Assembly (NCBI GenBank): GCA_023548195.1
Contig: JAJHZJ010000121.1
Span: 2,604,220-2,668,219 of the forward strand
Direction of reading: 5' to 3'
Length of the DNA stretch: 64,000 bases
From: Bettongia penicillata ogilbyi
Lineage: Eukaryota; Chordata; Mammalia; Diprotodontia; Potoroidae
Positions 37,010 through 49,860 of this stretch are shown here, piece by piece. Numbering within the stretch: position 1 is the first letter of the stretch; every line of letters begins with the position of its first letter. Both the position numbers and the translations under genes were made by a program. The notes under the pieces were generated by a model, which ran no database searches, was not told the DNA's origin, and saw only the letters and a list, made by a program, of their open reading frames with translations.

Positions 37010-37520
37010 CACTTAGAAAGAATCTGAGAAATCATCTCTGTCTCCACCTGTATAACTCCTGACATGTGCTTGGTTGTCAGGCTGCTTCTTGAACAGTTCC
37101 AGAGACAAGAACTTCATTACTTCAGAAAGAAATGCATTCCAATTTTGACAGTTTCATTTTCTCCTTATAATGAACCAAAATGAAGCTCCCTTTAATTTCC
37201 ATCTCTTGGTTCTTGCTTTTCTGCCTAGATTTACATAGAAAAACCCTGCTCCTTCTATTTTGTCATTTTAAGTATCTGAAGACAACCCCTTCTTTTCCTT
37301 CTTATTCTTCCCATTTTTATAGTTTCCCACTTTGTTCAAACACTTTTCATGTGGCATGGTTTCTAGACGTTTTGCCATCCTGATCTTCCTCATTTTGACT
37401 TATAATTTGTCAACATCCCTTTGAAATGTGGTACCCAGAAAGGAACTCAGTGTGACAGATATGGTCTAATCAACACAGACTAAAATTAGTCTGTAGCTTC
37501 TCTTGCTCTCTTTCTTCTCT
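37010..37520 (-). mobile_element. L3/CR1-type LINE 3' fragment, reverse
   Basis: Diverged. 'gttttgccatcctgatcttc', 'tttgaaatgtggtacccaga' and 'tgtgacagatatggtctaat' follow the order of the better copy at 38225-38830. Confidence 0.55.
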
Positions 37521-37679
37521 TCTTTACTTATTCTTTTGTTCTTTCTTTCTTACAAAGCTGAGACTATCATATGAAAGTTACTGATCAACCATACGCAAAA
37601 AAAGGCAAATAAATGAAGGCCTACTGTTGTATGCTCTTAAAGTGTGTGTAACAATGCAGCAGAATACCAATATGATGCT

Positions 37680-37880
37680 TGCCTTAGGCCCTCAAGAAAG
37701 TGCTTTAGATCAGGAATCCAAAGATCTGAATTCAGGTGTTAGCTCTGTCCAGCACCTACCTCTTTTTGACCACAGGAAAGTCACTTTAACCCCTCCCTCC
37801 AAGACTTCCTTTCCTAACCCATCAAATGGATCTATGTTGTTTTGCTCCTAGGATTGTTATAAGGAAACCACTCTATAAAT
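37680..37880 (+). mobile_element. MIR-type SINE, forward
   Basis: 'tgaattcaggtgttagctct' ... 'aggattgttataaggaaacc' in MIR order. Confidence 0.55.
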
Positions 37881-37894
37881 TTAAAAATTTACTC

Positions 37895-38155
37895 TTAATT
37901 TCTATTTTAATATAACATTTATATAGCTCTTCAGAGTTTACAAAACACTGTACATATGTTATCTCATTTGATCCTCAAAATAACCCTTTGAGTTAAGTGC
38001 TATTATTAAGAAATTGAGGCACATTAGGAACCTTAAGTCACTTGTCCAGAGTCACACAGGACTTTTTAAGTCCTGTCTGAGGCAGGACTTAAATTCAGTT
38101 CTTCCTGACTTAAAAGATCAGCACTCTATTGACTGCATCACCTAACTCCCTCAAA
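37895..38155 (-). mobile_element. CORE-SINE copy, reverse
   Basis: 'gtttacaaaacactgtacat', 'gttatctcatttgatcctca' and 'caggacttaaattcagttct' match the family at 17750-17990. Confidence 0.7.
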
Positions 38156-38224
38156 GATCTGTGATTTCATCAGGATTGGGTACTTTCTCTATTAGAGCAG
38201 ATTACAACCATTCTGTGCTCTAGT

Positions 38225-38830
38225 ATAGATAATATGAATCATGAAATTTTAGTGTTGGAAGGGATCTCAATGGGCATTTAGTCCATGCTGCCCTCAAAAA
38301 GGAAATTTCCACTGAGGGAAAAGCTCTGCTCCCTAAGAGGGCCTGTTCCACTTTTGGACAGCTCTGATTGTTAGGAATTTTTTCCTGACATTGAGGCTGA
38401 ATTTATTTCTTTGGAACTTCCACCCATCACTTTTGGTGCTGTCCTCTGGGACCAAACAGAACAAGTTTAATTGCTCTTTTGCATGACAGCTGTTTAGATG
38501 CATCCTCATTTTCTTTGACTGATTGTTATCTAGCATGTACTCAAGGCCTTTGCCATCCTAATTGCCTTCCTTTGGAACTATCCAAAGTTTATCAGTGTTC
38601 TTCTAAAGCTGTGTCAGTCAGAACTGTACATAGAATTCCAGGTGTGGTCTGACCTGGTCAGAATTAGCAGGATTGTCACCTTGTTCTTGAAAACCATGTT
38701 CTCAATACAAGCCCAGGACTACAATGGCTATATTGCACTGAATTCTGAGCTTGTAGTCCAGTAAAGCCCCTAGATTTTCTTTGGATAAAATACTATGTAG
38801 CCAACCCTCTCCTATCTCGTACTAATGATG
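38225..38830 (-). mobile_element. L3/CR1-type LINE 3' fragment, reverse
   Basis: The best-preserved copy of this old family: 'tgttccacttttggacagct', 'gtcctctgggaccaaacaga', 'ttccaggtgtggtctgacct' and 'gagcttgtagtccagtaaag'. The assignment to the L3/CR1 clade is from memory of the repeat text. Confidence 0.65.
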
Positions 38831-39089
38831 TTGGCTTATGATATTCAGTTTTTAATGATTTATGACCAAAACAATTGTTATCAGAGTTACAGACTTATAA
38901 AAGAGATGCCCTATACATGGGACATGATGTGATCTGTAGTGTGAGAGTATCTAGTAAGTATAGTAAGAAAGATTCCTTAGTTGTTTGACTGGTGTTTATA
39001 TAATCTTATGATCTAAGTTCAGAATGTTTTTCAATAAATATTAATTATGCAATAATTTTTCTGTTAAAAACCCTTCCACCTATTAGCTT

Positions 39090-39230
39090 ATTTATAATCT
39101 CCCTCTAAGTAGACAGGGATAGGTATTAAATGCTTCTCTTTTCCTTATGTAGAAACTGAGGTGTGGAAAGATCCTATGATTTGCCCAAGAACTGTAGGTG
39201 ATGTAACTAGATAAGAATCGGAGCTTGATT
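39090..39230 (-). mobile_element. MIR-type SINE, reverse, degenerate
   Basis: 'tatgtagaaactgaggtgtg' and 'gatttgcccaagaactgtag'. Confidence 0.5.
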
Positions 39231-40229
39231 TTCAGGCTGAGATTTTCTTTTATCCTATAATGACTGTTTGATATAGATCTTTTTTTTCTCCCCTAATCCT
39301 GTATACTTTCTAAGAGGAAAGTTCTTATACATATTTACTTCTTATGAGACATTATAAATACTACACAAGGATATCATTGAAGATAATCACTTTCATTGCC
39401 ATATTTCTACTCCCAAACCATATTATGATTTAACATCAAGAAGCAGTTCCAGATTTTGATTTATAGTCACTACCTAGCCAGAAGACAAAGAATTAAATAA
39501 AAAGTAGTGTAAGTAGATAAGGTCAGACAGTCTCTTATAGTCAGAGAAGGGCGCATGAAGTTTGCTGGGAGAGGGCATGAGACCACAGGTTAGAATGGAA
39601 AGTAGAATTCTCCTGGAGATATGTTGCCATACTCGGTTGTCCCAGTGATTCAGAAATCTCTGAGGTACATGGTTAGTCCTTGATGCCCCTAGCATGTGTG
39701 AGTATAGGTCCCTAATTAGATTTTCTTTTGTGCTTTTGGGACATTTACGTGAAATTTTTGGTGAAAGCAACTAATTTAAGCTGATGGGTGGTTCAGCTTA
39801 GAATTTCTTACTATCAGGTTCATTGGGATTTTCTATGTGCTGCAGTAACAAGTGCTAAAAACATTTAAATTGAGAATCAACTAGTATTTATAGAGCAACC
39901 ACTGTAGGTCTAGAAATGTCTTTTTACTTTGCTAAAGCATGACATGTAATCCATTGCTAAAGATAAACATTCTTCCTATATAGGGATATTCCATTAAAAA
40001 AAATCTCTGTACAAGATTATTAAAATCTTGGTCATTTAATCTTTCCTTTTTTCTCCCTTGGAGGTCTTCCCTACTGAAACATAAACCCACATGCACACAT
40101 ACTCTTGCTTATCAGGATATTTCCTTTGGGCTGATACTAGTGCAAGTCTTGATCGTTTATGTGTGAGTCTTTTGAGACTCTGGTTTATCTTTTTATTTCC
40201 TGGTAAGCCTTATCCAGTTTCTTAGCATT
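39231..40229. other. Intronic sequence, nothing recognised
   Basis: A 98-codon ORF on the - strand (39474-39770) shows no domain, signal peptide or family resemblance. Confidence 0.4.
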
Positions 40230-40375
40230 TGCTGCACTTGTTTTGTATTGAATCTTCTATGCTACATTTCTTATTTCCTCTACTAAACTAGTTGAGGGAA
40301 GGGACAGTCTCTTACTCAGTTTTGCAAACTTCTCCATACCTAATATAGAGTCTTTGTGTAACAGTGTTTTCGGAG
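40230..40375 (+). mobile_element. L2 3' end, forward
   Basis: 'gttgagggaagggacagtct' ... 'acctaatatagagtctttgt', a diverged L2 terminus. Confidence 0.5.
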
Positions 40376-42344
40376 TGAAGAAAAATGAGTGAATTTTTCT
40401 GGTTTCTTTTAATTGATGGCTGTGTCATATACATGGAGAGATTAGAAGGCAGAGAATTAATTTGATTAATAAAGATAAAATTATTTAGAAAGCTGAATCC
40501 AGGATAATTACTGCCTCAAATTCTTATAGTCTCTTCAAATAAGATAAATCAGATAAAAAGGGAGAGAGGAAATCATGTAATCTAATGTCCAAAAATATTT
40601 TCGCTGTAGTAACAACAGGAAAATATAAGATAAAAGATAAGTTTGGCTTTTGTTTTAGAAGAATATATGCATTTTGAGAATACTTATATGTTTAAGGATT
40701 TATTTTAAAAGGCATGAAAAGAACTTAACTGGACCTCAGGAGTACCTGTTTTGGAAAAGAACTCATTTAATTACATGCCTAAAAGAAAAGAATCTTAGAA
40801 AAATCATTCTTCCTAAACTCATCATTACACTCTTTGAATATTGATTTTAAAAAGGCTTTCTTCCTCTAGTAAGAAAATTCAAATGTTAGTTCTCAGTCCA
40901 CAGTTCACGTATCATGTCCTAAAACATCAATTTAATATCATATTTCCTTATTGGTTTACCTATTAAACTGTTATTAGTTTATCAGTTTATATAACTACAG
41001 AGATTAAGCAGTAATGATTAGTTAAAAAAAAAAGAAGCAAACACGTTTTTGGTATGTTTCTCTGTCTTTTCTCTACTGAAGTAATAGGGAAAGGTTTTTA
41101 GTACTATCTGTTGCTTCCCTACAGCAAGAGTGTAAATTAATAGTATGATATTCATGCAAGTGCACATAGCTAACCAGTGAATTAAATTCACTTTCAGCTA
41201 TTTGAGAAACTAAATATTTCAAAAGCATTAGCTTTATAAAGTTGCTACATAATTGACAAAGCACAATAATTTTCTACTTACGTTGTTAGTGAGTTTTTAG
41301 GTCCTTTGTGAAGCAGTGATACTTGGCCCAGTGACTGTAGGAAACTGAAGCTCATTGCTCTTGTCATATTTGTTTGAAGGAAGAGCATCTACTGATATCC
41401 TTTTATGGTGTTCCTTTTTTTTTTTCATCATGCTGTTACTGAATATAGTAACTGTCTGTGCACATGTGCATGGTTTTAAATGGGAAGTGAAATGGCTCTT
41501 GTCCTGCTAATGTTTGACTAAAAGTCCCTTGGAATTTATGAATTGCTGATTTCTCTAGGTGGAACTTTATAAAAATTTTTAGTTTTGACCTTAAAAATTT
41601 TATTTGAAAGTGACTAAAATAACAACCTGAAAATGAAGTATGGGTTATTTTAATGTATTTTATCCATATTATATTATGTGAATGTTTGAAAAAAGATACT
41701 AGGTAGCCCACTTGGGAACCTGCTATGAGTGGACTCTGTTGAATCAATTAGCTATTAAAAGCCTATGACATGACTAAGGGAGAGTGTTCCAAGTATGTCA
41801 GAGTAGTTTAAGCGAAGTTTTTTAGATATTAGAGTGAAGATGGATAACTGGAAGTCCATGGAGGATACAGTTTAGGAATAAAAGCAAACAGAGAGAGGGA
41901 TGAGATGTCTTTTAGTGGCATCTCTCTAATAACTGAGGAGCATCCCTCAGGGCTTTCAGAAGCATGTGTCCAGCATCACTTTTGCTCCTTGGAGAAATCT
42001 ACTTTGTCTCATGTTAAGCTAGGGACAAGGGAAAATCAATCACAATGTCATTTTGGCTATCAGGGAGATAGCATGTTTTAAAAAGTACTAAATTTTTATC
42101 TTTTCTGTTATTTTGTACTGTCATTAACTTTTTAAAGGACTCTTATTTTGCTCCTTCCTGAAGTTATCAAATTGTTTCCATTTGAAGAATAAGATTATTT
42201 GTATTTTTAAAAAATAAGGCATGCCTAATGGGCATAAATGACTTCTAACTCTTGATATTTAAAATGAGTATAGAAAAAGGCATACTTATCAAATATGCAT
42301 CTGACATGAAGTTAGAAAGGATCATTAATTGATTAGAAAAACAA
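40376..42344. other. Long AT-rich, repeat-poor intronic stretch
   Basis: Almost 2 kb with no repeat recognised. A 103-codon - strand ORF (41436-41747) has no recognisable features. Poly-T at 41416-41425. Confidence 0.4.
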
Positions 42345-42610
42345 GATTAAGCAAGATGTTGGCAGGCTGGAAGTATAGGTTGAAACTAAGATGAAACTCA
42401 GTGGTAATTGTAACATCCTATATTTAGCTTTACAAAAATGGGTTCAGCAAGCAACCGTATGTCCTAGGAATTTTGGCTAAATAAGAATGAATCAAGGATG
42501 TGATGATGTTGCCAAGCTTTATGAAATTCTAGGCTGCATTAGGAAAAAGGGATAGTGTCTATAATCCAGATGAAATTAATCCCACTCTACTTTGGGGCTT
42601 ATTTTTTGAA
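42345..42610 (+). mobile_element. L3/CR1-type LINE fragment, forward
   Basis: 'gattaagcaagatgttggca', 'attctaggctgcattaggaa' and 'attaatcccactctactttg' are the forward sense of the family seen reversed at 38225-38830. Confidence 0.55.
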
Positions 42611-43399
42611 AATTGCTTAAAATTCTGAATTTAAAAGACATAAAAAAGAGTATTTCCATGTGATAATATTTAATATAAATTTTAGACTTTAATAAGGGCC
42701 AAAGTTTGAATTAAGAAGAGCCTGGACCTAATAGTCCCCTTTGTTTAACTTAGAGGACACCTTTTGATGTCAGGCAAACAAATGGGACCTCCTTACTGGA
42801 CCCTACTTCTGGCGTCTTAGTGATAAGGAAAAACACAGATATCTTGAGTTGTAACTTCAACTTTGTCAACTCTGTTAAGATATCACAACTTCAAAGGCCT
42901 GTTTAGGACAGGATTTCTGTCATCTGGGTGATGGGACTTTTTCCTTATTTTAAATCACAGAGACATGCTACGAAAAGAAGATGTCCATAGCTTGGGATCA
43001 TAAAACCCAAGTGACACTACTTTGTTTACAATGTGTTTATCTAAGAGAACTCCTTTCTCATGACGAAATGTACTTAAGACAGTCAATTTCTGTACTGAGT
43101 CAGCCAGTTCTGATTCTGGCTCCGTAGCACTATATAACCGTTCTCTTTATAGGGAATTGATTAATTAATTAAATCATAAAATATATGCATTTAGCCTGTT
43201 GCCTTTTCTCTAACCAAGTTTTCAGGTCAACACATGTATACAGCAAAACACAGAAGAGGAGTCTATAAAACCACAAATCTCATACTCTATACTTCAGCTT
43301 TTCTAAAAAGTATATAATCAGTTTTACTTGTTATTTGCAAAACTGCCTTGCTTGTGTCTGTGCTTCCTTTTGAACTTCATTCTGCTTAAAAGCTATGAC

Positions 43400-43800
43400 A
43401 GGGGCCTCTGGGGAGAGGAGCCTCATTATTTCTAATCCCCTTCCTCCCATCCTGTCCCCCAAAATGAAAAAACAAGAAAAAGAAAGAAGAACAACCAATA
43501 AACATAGTCAAACAAAACAAATTCACCCTGTGTCCATGTCAGAAATGTATTTCTCCATGCCTTGAATCCATAATCTCTGTCAGGTCCTCTGGAAAAAAAA
43601 ATGTCATTCTCCAAGTCAAAGTTGTTTTTGTTTTCCACTGTTGCTGTTCTTATATAAATTTTTCTCCTGCTCCCTTAGATTTTGCCTCAGTTTATATTGA
43701 GGATTCTCTGCAATTGTGTCTTTTGCTATTTCTTATGGCACAGTAATGTTGCATTGTATTCCTGTACCACAGTTTGGTCACCCATGCTCCCCGTTGTCTA
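43400..43800 (-). mobile_element. L1 3' UTR/ORF2 end fragment, reverse
   Basis: 'aaacaaaacaaattcaccct' and 'cttatggcacagtaatgttg', then 'taccacagtttggtcaccca', parallel the reverse L1 at 20050-21010. Confidence 0.6.
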
Positions 43801-43844
43801 AGAGGTCATCTAAGGCACTCCCTTAGATTTGGTTTCTTTGCTTT

Positions 43845-44044
43845 TCTCTTCCTATCTGTGTGACCCCACGCAAGTCACTTAACCCTTGTTTGCCTCAATT
43901 TCCTCATCTGTGAAATGGAGATAGTAAATAGCATTTACCTCCCAGGGTTGCTGTGAGGTCAGGTAAGGTAGCAAAGTGCTTAACAATGGTGCCTGCCATG
44001 CAGTAAGTGCTCAATAAATGTTAGCTATCTTTGTTGTTATTGTT

Positions 44045-44048
<4 letters not shown>
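43845..44048 (+). mobile_element. MIR-type CORE-SINE, well preserved
   Basis: 'tgtgtgaccccacgcaagtc', 'caatttcctcatctgtgaaa', 'cagggttgctgtgaggtcag' and 'cagtaagtgctcaataaatg' give almost the whole MIR from its centre to its 3' end. Confidence 0.85.
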
Positions 44049-44081
<33 letters not shown>

Positions 44082-44127
44082 CTCACACACACACATACAC
44101 ACACACACACACTCTCACACACACACA

Positions 44128-44160
<33 letters not shown>

Positions 44161-44173
44161 GCACACACACACT
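44049..44173. repeat. (CA)n/(CT)n compound microsatellite
   Basis: Alternating CA and CT blocks for about 125 bp directly after the MIR 3' end, a common site of microsatellite growth. Confidence 0.95.
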
Positions 44174-44439
44174 AGGAAATTTGTTTCATGTGTGACTATT
44201 CCCTACCCAATATTATCCTTCCTTTTAACACATTCCTCACTTGTCAAGTTTGATGTATTTCTACACTGTGACTTGGTGTGTGTGTGGGTGACAGAGAGAA
44301 AACAGGAAAGCCTCCAGGAGTGTTGAACTCTCCTTTGTCTGCTTCAAATGAATGATGCCTGTGCCCTCTCTGTCCCATGGTCTTCTTAGGTACCTCAATT
44401 ATGAGAAATATCAAGTTCCATCCCATTCTTTCTCCTTTT

Positions 44440-45650
44440 TCTAACATTATATTTTTTTTTCTCTTTCTTCTCTTCCAAACCTCGGAACATGACCAGTTTG
44501 CTCCTACAACATTTCTTTTTGTTATTTTATTCCAAATTTAAATCCCTCTATTCTTTCCTATATTTGTAGGAAAGACAGATTCTGAAGGGACATGTGTTTC
44601 TCCCCTATTTAAATGTTAGCTTTCTATAATGCTAGAGTCCCCTTCAATTGCTCAAATAAATTTACTTTTCTAGGTTTCTTTGGACTCTTGTATTTGTGTT
44701 TCACTCCCTATTCAGTTATGTTCTTTTCATCAAAATTGATTGAAAGTACTCTATTCCATTAAGTATCCATTTCTTCCCTATTAGTGTTCTACCTAGCTTT
44801 GTAGGGTAATTTATCCTATTTGTAAGCCTGTCTCATTTGCCTTTTCTAGTATTGTATTCTAGAGTCTCCTGGTTTTTAGTAGAAGCTAAGGTCTTGTGTG
44901 ATCCTGACTATAGTTTCTTGATTCTTAACTGCTTTTTTGGATGTTTAAAGTGCTTTTCTTTGATGTAGAAACGTTGAATTTTGACCGTGACATTTCCTGG
45001 GCGTTTTCCTTGTGGGGTTACTTGTAAGTTCTCACAGAAAATCCCTTTTTTTCTTTGAGCCTCTGCTTGCTGTTAATGGGGATACTTGATTCTTTTTGGC
45101 AATCAGTAGATTTGCCATGTTTTGATACTGGTTGAGGTTTTCTTTGCGTCACTTATCTAATCTTAATTCCTGAATTAGGTTTTTGTGCCAGGGCCAGTCC
45201 CCACTCCCTGCTGTGCTTCTGAATGGCATGATCATCCCTACTTTGTCTTGTTCCAGGTCCCCTGGGCTCTTGAGCTAACCTCCATCTCCCGGGATTAGAC
45301 CCAGCGATCTTTGATTATCAATCTTTACCTCTCTGGCATTACAGGACAGAATGGTAGGGAACACAGTTGAGCATTACAGCACTCCCCCCTGCTGTTCCCA
45401 ACTCTGCAGCTCTCTGACCACATGGAGGCTTTCTCAAGGGAGCCCTGCTTTTACTCCTATCACAAAGCTTTATTGCCTGTATGTGCCCCATTTCTGGTCT
45501 CATTGAGAATGACCTTATACTGGTGGCAGTTTTGCCAGAGGGATCTCCTTTCCTATTGTCTGTGGGCTTTGGGCTGACTTGTAAAATTCTAGTTTGAAAA
45601 GAGTAACTTACTGTATTTTTCTTGTTAGGTTTTTTTAGTCACAGATTCAG
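44440..45650 (-). mobile_element. Decayed L1/HAL1 ORF1 and 5' UTR, reverse
   Basis: 'tttatcctatttgtaagcct' and 'ttttagtagaagctaaggtc' resemble the reverse complement of the ORF1 C-terminal half, and 'gtagaaacgttgaattttga' likewise parallels 12420-12450 read in reverse. 45180-45650 would be its 5' UTR. No open frame survives. Confidence 0.5.
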
Positions 45651-46960
45651 TCTGGTGTGAATTTTAAGGTTTTGACTGAGTAGACATTTGAGGGCAGATG
45701 ATTTGCTGCTCTTTTAGGCTGTGATCTTTCCAGGACAACCACTGCCTTGCATGGGGGAAGGGATGTTTGATGAAGGATGAAAAGGTTTGGAAAAACTGCT
45801 GTGAGTGGGATAGTGAAACAAATAGGGAGGTATGAAAGGATTGCCTTGCTGCAGTGAGGGCCCAGTTGAAATTATGCAACATAAACTCATAGTGGACCCA
45901 GTCAGTATGATTTAGGAATTTTTCTCCAGCTCTGTTCTGCAGTGTCTAAGTAGTAGCAAAGACAGTGAACAGTGGGGGTAATCCAGGGTTGGAGATTGGC
46001 AGGGTGAGATCTTGGATAGGATAAAGGACAAGGGACTGGAAAGAAGAGGGAATAGGATTGAAGGAAAGGAAATACGGTGTAGCTGTTGAGGTTTGGGGTA
46101 TTTTGGACCCCAAAATACTGACATACTGGGTCCTGCCAAATGAATTTGTCTCAAGCCTTCTTTCAGCCAAAGCAAAATAAAATTTATTAAAGATTCGCCA
46201 TATTGGATTGACTTTTAAGAAGCATAATCATTTGTGATGCTTGTATAGACTAGTGGGCCAGATAGAATCTCCTTTAGACAGAATCTGAGGTGGATTGAAT
46301 TTGAGTACCTTCATGGAGGTGAGATATAATTTATATACAGAACAACTGTGGGAGATATCTGGGGGGTGGTCTAGTCTTGATAGAACTGGGATAACTAGTG
46401 ATATAATCAAGGGTGGGAAATACCTTTGGGAAACAGCTGGAGGCAGTTGGGGAGATATCAGATAATGGAGGGCTGGCGTGGGAAGCCGGTGGGGATATCC
46501 TGAGGTAACACAGATAATGGAGGGCTAGGCTAAGTTAAGGGTAACAGATTTGGATATAAAAAGCCAGATTAAAGTGGGAAGGCTGAAGGAGGTCATTGCC
46601 AGCGTGGAGGGATGATGATCTGGGAAAGACCTCAAGGTCCATTCCTTAGTTGGAGCCCATATTGGAGGCCAGAGTAAGGACTAAGGACAGAATTTGGAGT
46701 TGCAAGACAGTTGAATAATAAGGATTTCAGAGTTTGCATGTGAAACACTTTTGGAGGATGTCAAAAGATCAGGGTTGTAACCATCTTCAAGTACTTGTGG
46801 TAGGGTAGAGTAGGCCCTGGGAAATGAGTAAATTGGGGGATTGGGAGATAAGAGTATTTGAGAATATGTCAATGTGTACGTTGATGTATGTGGGCAAGAG
46901 TTGGGGAGGAAAGGAAGACTGTGAACCAGGCTCTATGAGGAAGGAAGGAGAGTCATGAGC
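45651..46960 (-). mobile_element. Possible LTR and internal sequence of an old endogenous retrovirus
   Basis: Read on the - strand there is a TATATAAA box (46337-46330), an AATAAA signal about 150 nt further (46188-46183) and a possible primer-site-like stretch near 46118-46100. This is the order promoter, poly(A) signal, LTR end. The presumed U3 holds a 52-bp-period duplication (gataatggagggct at 46461-46474 and 46513-46526). No gag, pol or env frame is readable. The LTR ends and target duplication are not defined, so this is an inference. Confidence 0.35.
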
Positions 46961-47819
46961 AAAGACTGGACAGTGACTAATGCTGTGGTATTTTATAAAT
47001 TTCTCTCTCCCTTCCCCCGCTCTCTTCCCTTCTGTGGGAAAACACAGCTAGTCTCAAATTTTAAGTGTTTTTTTTTTTGTTTGTTTGTTAAACAAATGTT
47101 CTGTGGTCTGCAATTATTCATACATAGTATCTGGAATTTATTCGTTTAGAATTTTTCAGTTTTTAATAATCTTAAACTTATTACATTGAGGTATATATAT
47201 GACATGAATTTTGGTCTTTTAGGTTCCTCTCCATATGTTTATGTTTGCATTTGAATTACAACCTCAAAAATTAATTCCACTTAACCATTCAGTGAATAAA
47301 GTCACAATCTGGTGAGTGATTTGCCATTGTGCGTAAGAAAAGAACCACCTGAAGTAAGTTCCTCAGAGGGATACATTCTGTGGTAGAAGATCTCAAGTGG
47401 AACAAAAATAGAACTTTAATGTCACTGTACACAGTTACTATTTTGTGTACATTTAAAACCATACATTTTTAGCTTATTAGACATGTTCCTCTTTAAAAAG
47501 CAAAAAACTTCAGCCAAGCTACATTTTTACACATAAGTTAAAAGACTTAATTATATTTATTGACTTTATTAGTAATGTATTTAATCATTTAATAAAGAGA
47601 TTTATACAATTGTGGTTTTGAATTGGGACAAAGTTTTGTTTTTGGGTTTTTTTGCATCAAACAACTATTTAAATGAGATCTTTTTCTTGTGGAGCGCATT
47701 TTCACAGATAATTCTATTACAATGTCATATAATTAATATTCCATCTTTAGCTACAAACCAGGATTGTTAGGCCTTAACCACCTCATACATGATCAGCAAT
47801 AATCACCTAATGAACTCTC
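46961..47819. other. Single-copy intronic sequence
   Basis: AT-rich, nothing recognised. Confidence 0.35.
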
Positions 47820-48290
47820 TTTCCTTTAGAATCAGTCAGTAAACATTTAAGTGTCTACTATGTGCTGGGCACTGTGGGGTAAAAATGAAGATATTCCCTG
47901 CCCTCAAGAAGCTTAAAGGAAGCTCTGAAACCTGGGGGGGGGGGGGGGGGGGTAACTGGGGGAGGAGCACATTAGGATGGTCAGAGGAGTCCCAGGATCA
48001 GAAATGAGAAGATATTCTGAGCTGAGTTCCTCCCCTTAAATAGGGATAGTGAAGTTCATGGCTCCACCTCCAGTGGAGGGAGGGGGGAAGGGATATGTGG
48101 CGTGGCAGGGGATAGAATACCAAGAATGGCCTTGTCAGCTGAGGAGATTTTTTTCCAATAATGAACTTCCTGGGACTTGGTGGAGAAAATCTGCGAAGTC
48201 CCAAAGGAGTACAACTAGGGGAGAAATGAGGAGATGTTGTAGGTCTACATTATCTAAAACTTCCAAACAACGTGGAGAGTCTTTTTAGGC
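47820..48290 (-). mobile_element. L2 3' fragment, reverse, with a G19 run
   Basis: 'gtctactatgtgctgggcac' 'tgtggggtaaaaatgaagat' opens a reverse L2 tail. An uninterrupted run of 19 G lies at 47934-47952. Further purine-rich sequence after it fits the L2 body only weakly. Confidence 0.65.
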
Positions 48291-48439
48291 ATAATTTTGA
48301 CCATTTCTTTCACCTCTTAGAAGCTACTTAAAGGGACTCCAGTTCCCTTTGATGTAAAATTAAAATGCAGACATTGATTACTTCCTTTCATTCATTTTGT
48401 TTATCTATTCTTCCAGAAGAAAAAGATGGTTTCTGTCCC

Positions 48440-48745
48440 TGAAATGACCTTACCTGTACTGTAGGCCCAACCACCACCCATTTCCTCTTAAAAAAGTGTC
48501 TGACTCATCTTCATGCAGACTAAGTAACCCTGTTAGGTAGACTCTTAGTCCCTCCCATGATTCCACTAACCACTAAGAATTTGTGTTTTTGTCTTCTGTA
48601 AAGCTTCAGTTGGTTGTTTTATTTCATATGATCTTCTATATAGTCGTATTTGTTAAGCCCCTCTCATTAGATTTTGAACTCCTTAAAATCAGAGACTTTG
48701 TAATCTGCTTTTGTGATTTCTATCAAGGAGGACTTACTCCATGAG
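48440..48745 (+). mobile_element. L2 3' fragment, forward
   Basis: 'gttaagcccctctcattaga', 'ttttgaactccttaaaatca' and 'gagactttgtaatctgcttt' match the L2 end, diverged. Confidence 0.5.
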
Positions 48746-49860
48746 GATAAGGAAATTTTACATCTCAAGTACATCTGTTTACTCAAAATAAACCCAGTTT
48801 TAACAGAGAATGCTTATGTAGTAGGATAAGGTCATTAGCCATGTTTTAGGAGGGTAAGGTTAGCCAGCTACGTGTGGCATCACAATTGTGTGGTCTATAA
48901 AACATTTTAAATTAGCTTTGTTAGAGGAAATAGTTATGTACTGTCAGTTGAAGTAGATACCTTGGTAATTATTTTAGAAATGCCCTTCTGAACTCAAATT
49001 AGTTTGTGTCGTTGCAGGTTTTTTCCCAGTCGTTTTAGGCACATTTTTTTTGAAGTGTTTATTCATTTCTTTAGCAGTTAAGCTGTGTGCACCTGGTCCC
49101 TGGAGTTGAGTAACCTAGCTCTTTTATTCAAATAGGATCTTGGGTGTATTTTTCCGCTGTGTCTCTGCATTTTAATCTATTCATGCCATTGTCTGGGAAC
49201 ACCCAGCATAGTTTTTTACTAACTCCTTCATTATACATCCGTGCATAAAATTCATGAGGTTAATGTAGGGAAGATGTGGGGGTAGTCTTTCACTTTGCTT
49301 GTCCTGGTGCAAAGCATTTTATTTGAATTAATGGGAGGAATTGTATGGCAAGTAGAAAATACATCAGAAAAGCTGTGTTGAGTTCATAGTGCCTAAGTCA
49401 CAGTTCTTTACCATACTTATATCAGGTCACAGAATTGTCCCACTTAGAAGCATTGATCTCTTTGAAATTAAAGTATTATGGATGTTAGCTACCACAAAAC
49501 AAAGTTTCAAATACTTGTTTCTCTTTTCTTAATGAAAACAATTATCAGTACATATAGTAACTGTTCATTACCTTTTGCTAAAAATGCTATTTTTGAAGCT
49601 GTTCATTATTTTCTAATGGAAATAGTTTCTTGGGGGTGCTTGTACATACATGTAAACTTTAGATACACATAAAAGATGAGTTTTAAAATAGAAATATACA
49701 ATCTTAAGTATGGGAAATTAACCTTTTAAAATAAGTTTCTAGAGAAAATGTTGTGCTTATAATGCATTTTAGAAATTGAGATGTTAATGATTTGGCAAAA
49801 GTAATGTCAGTTCTTTATTTTTTTCCAAACATAGTAATCCACTTTTGTTTGTTTTCATAG
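48746..49860. other. UBAC2 intron, single-copy sequence up to the splice acceptor
   Basis: Nothing recognised except the acceptor. A T-rich tract and 'gttttcatag' end at 49860, immediately before the exon. Confidence 0.5.

Noticed and set aside
44018..44326. 102-codon Thr/His/Ser-rich ORF
   Set aside because: Translation of the CA/CT microsatellite after a MIR element.
44244..47149. Several ORFs of 60-90 codons, mostly - strand, between 44.2 and 47.2 kb as retroviral or host genes
   Set aside because: None is longer than about 87 codons, none shows gag, pol or env motifs, and those around 45.9-46.9 kb fall in the LTR-like block.
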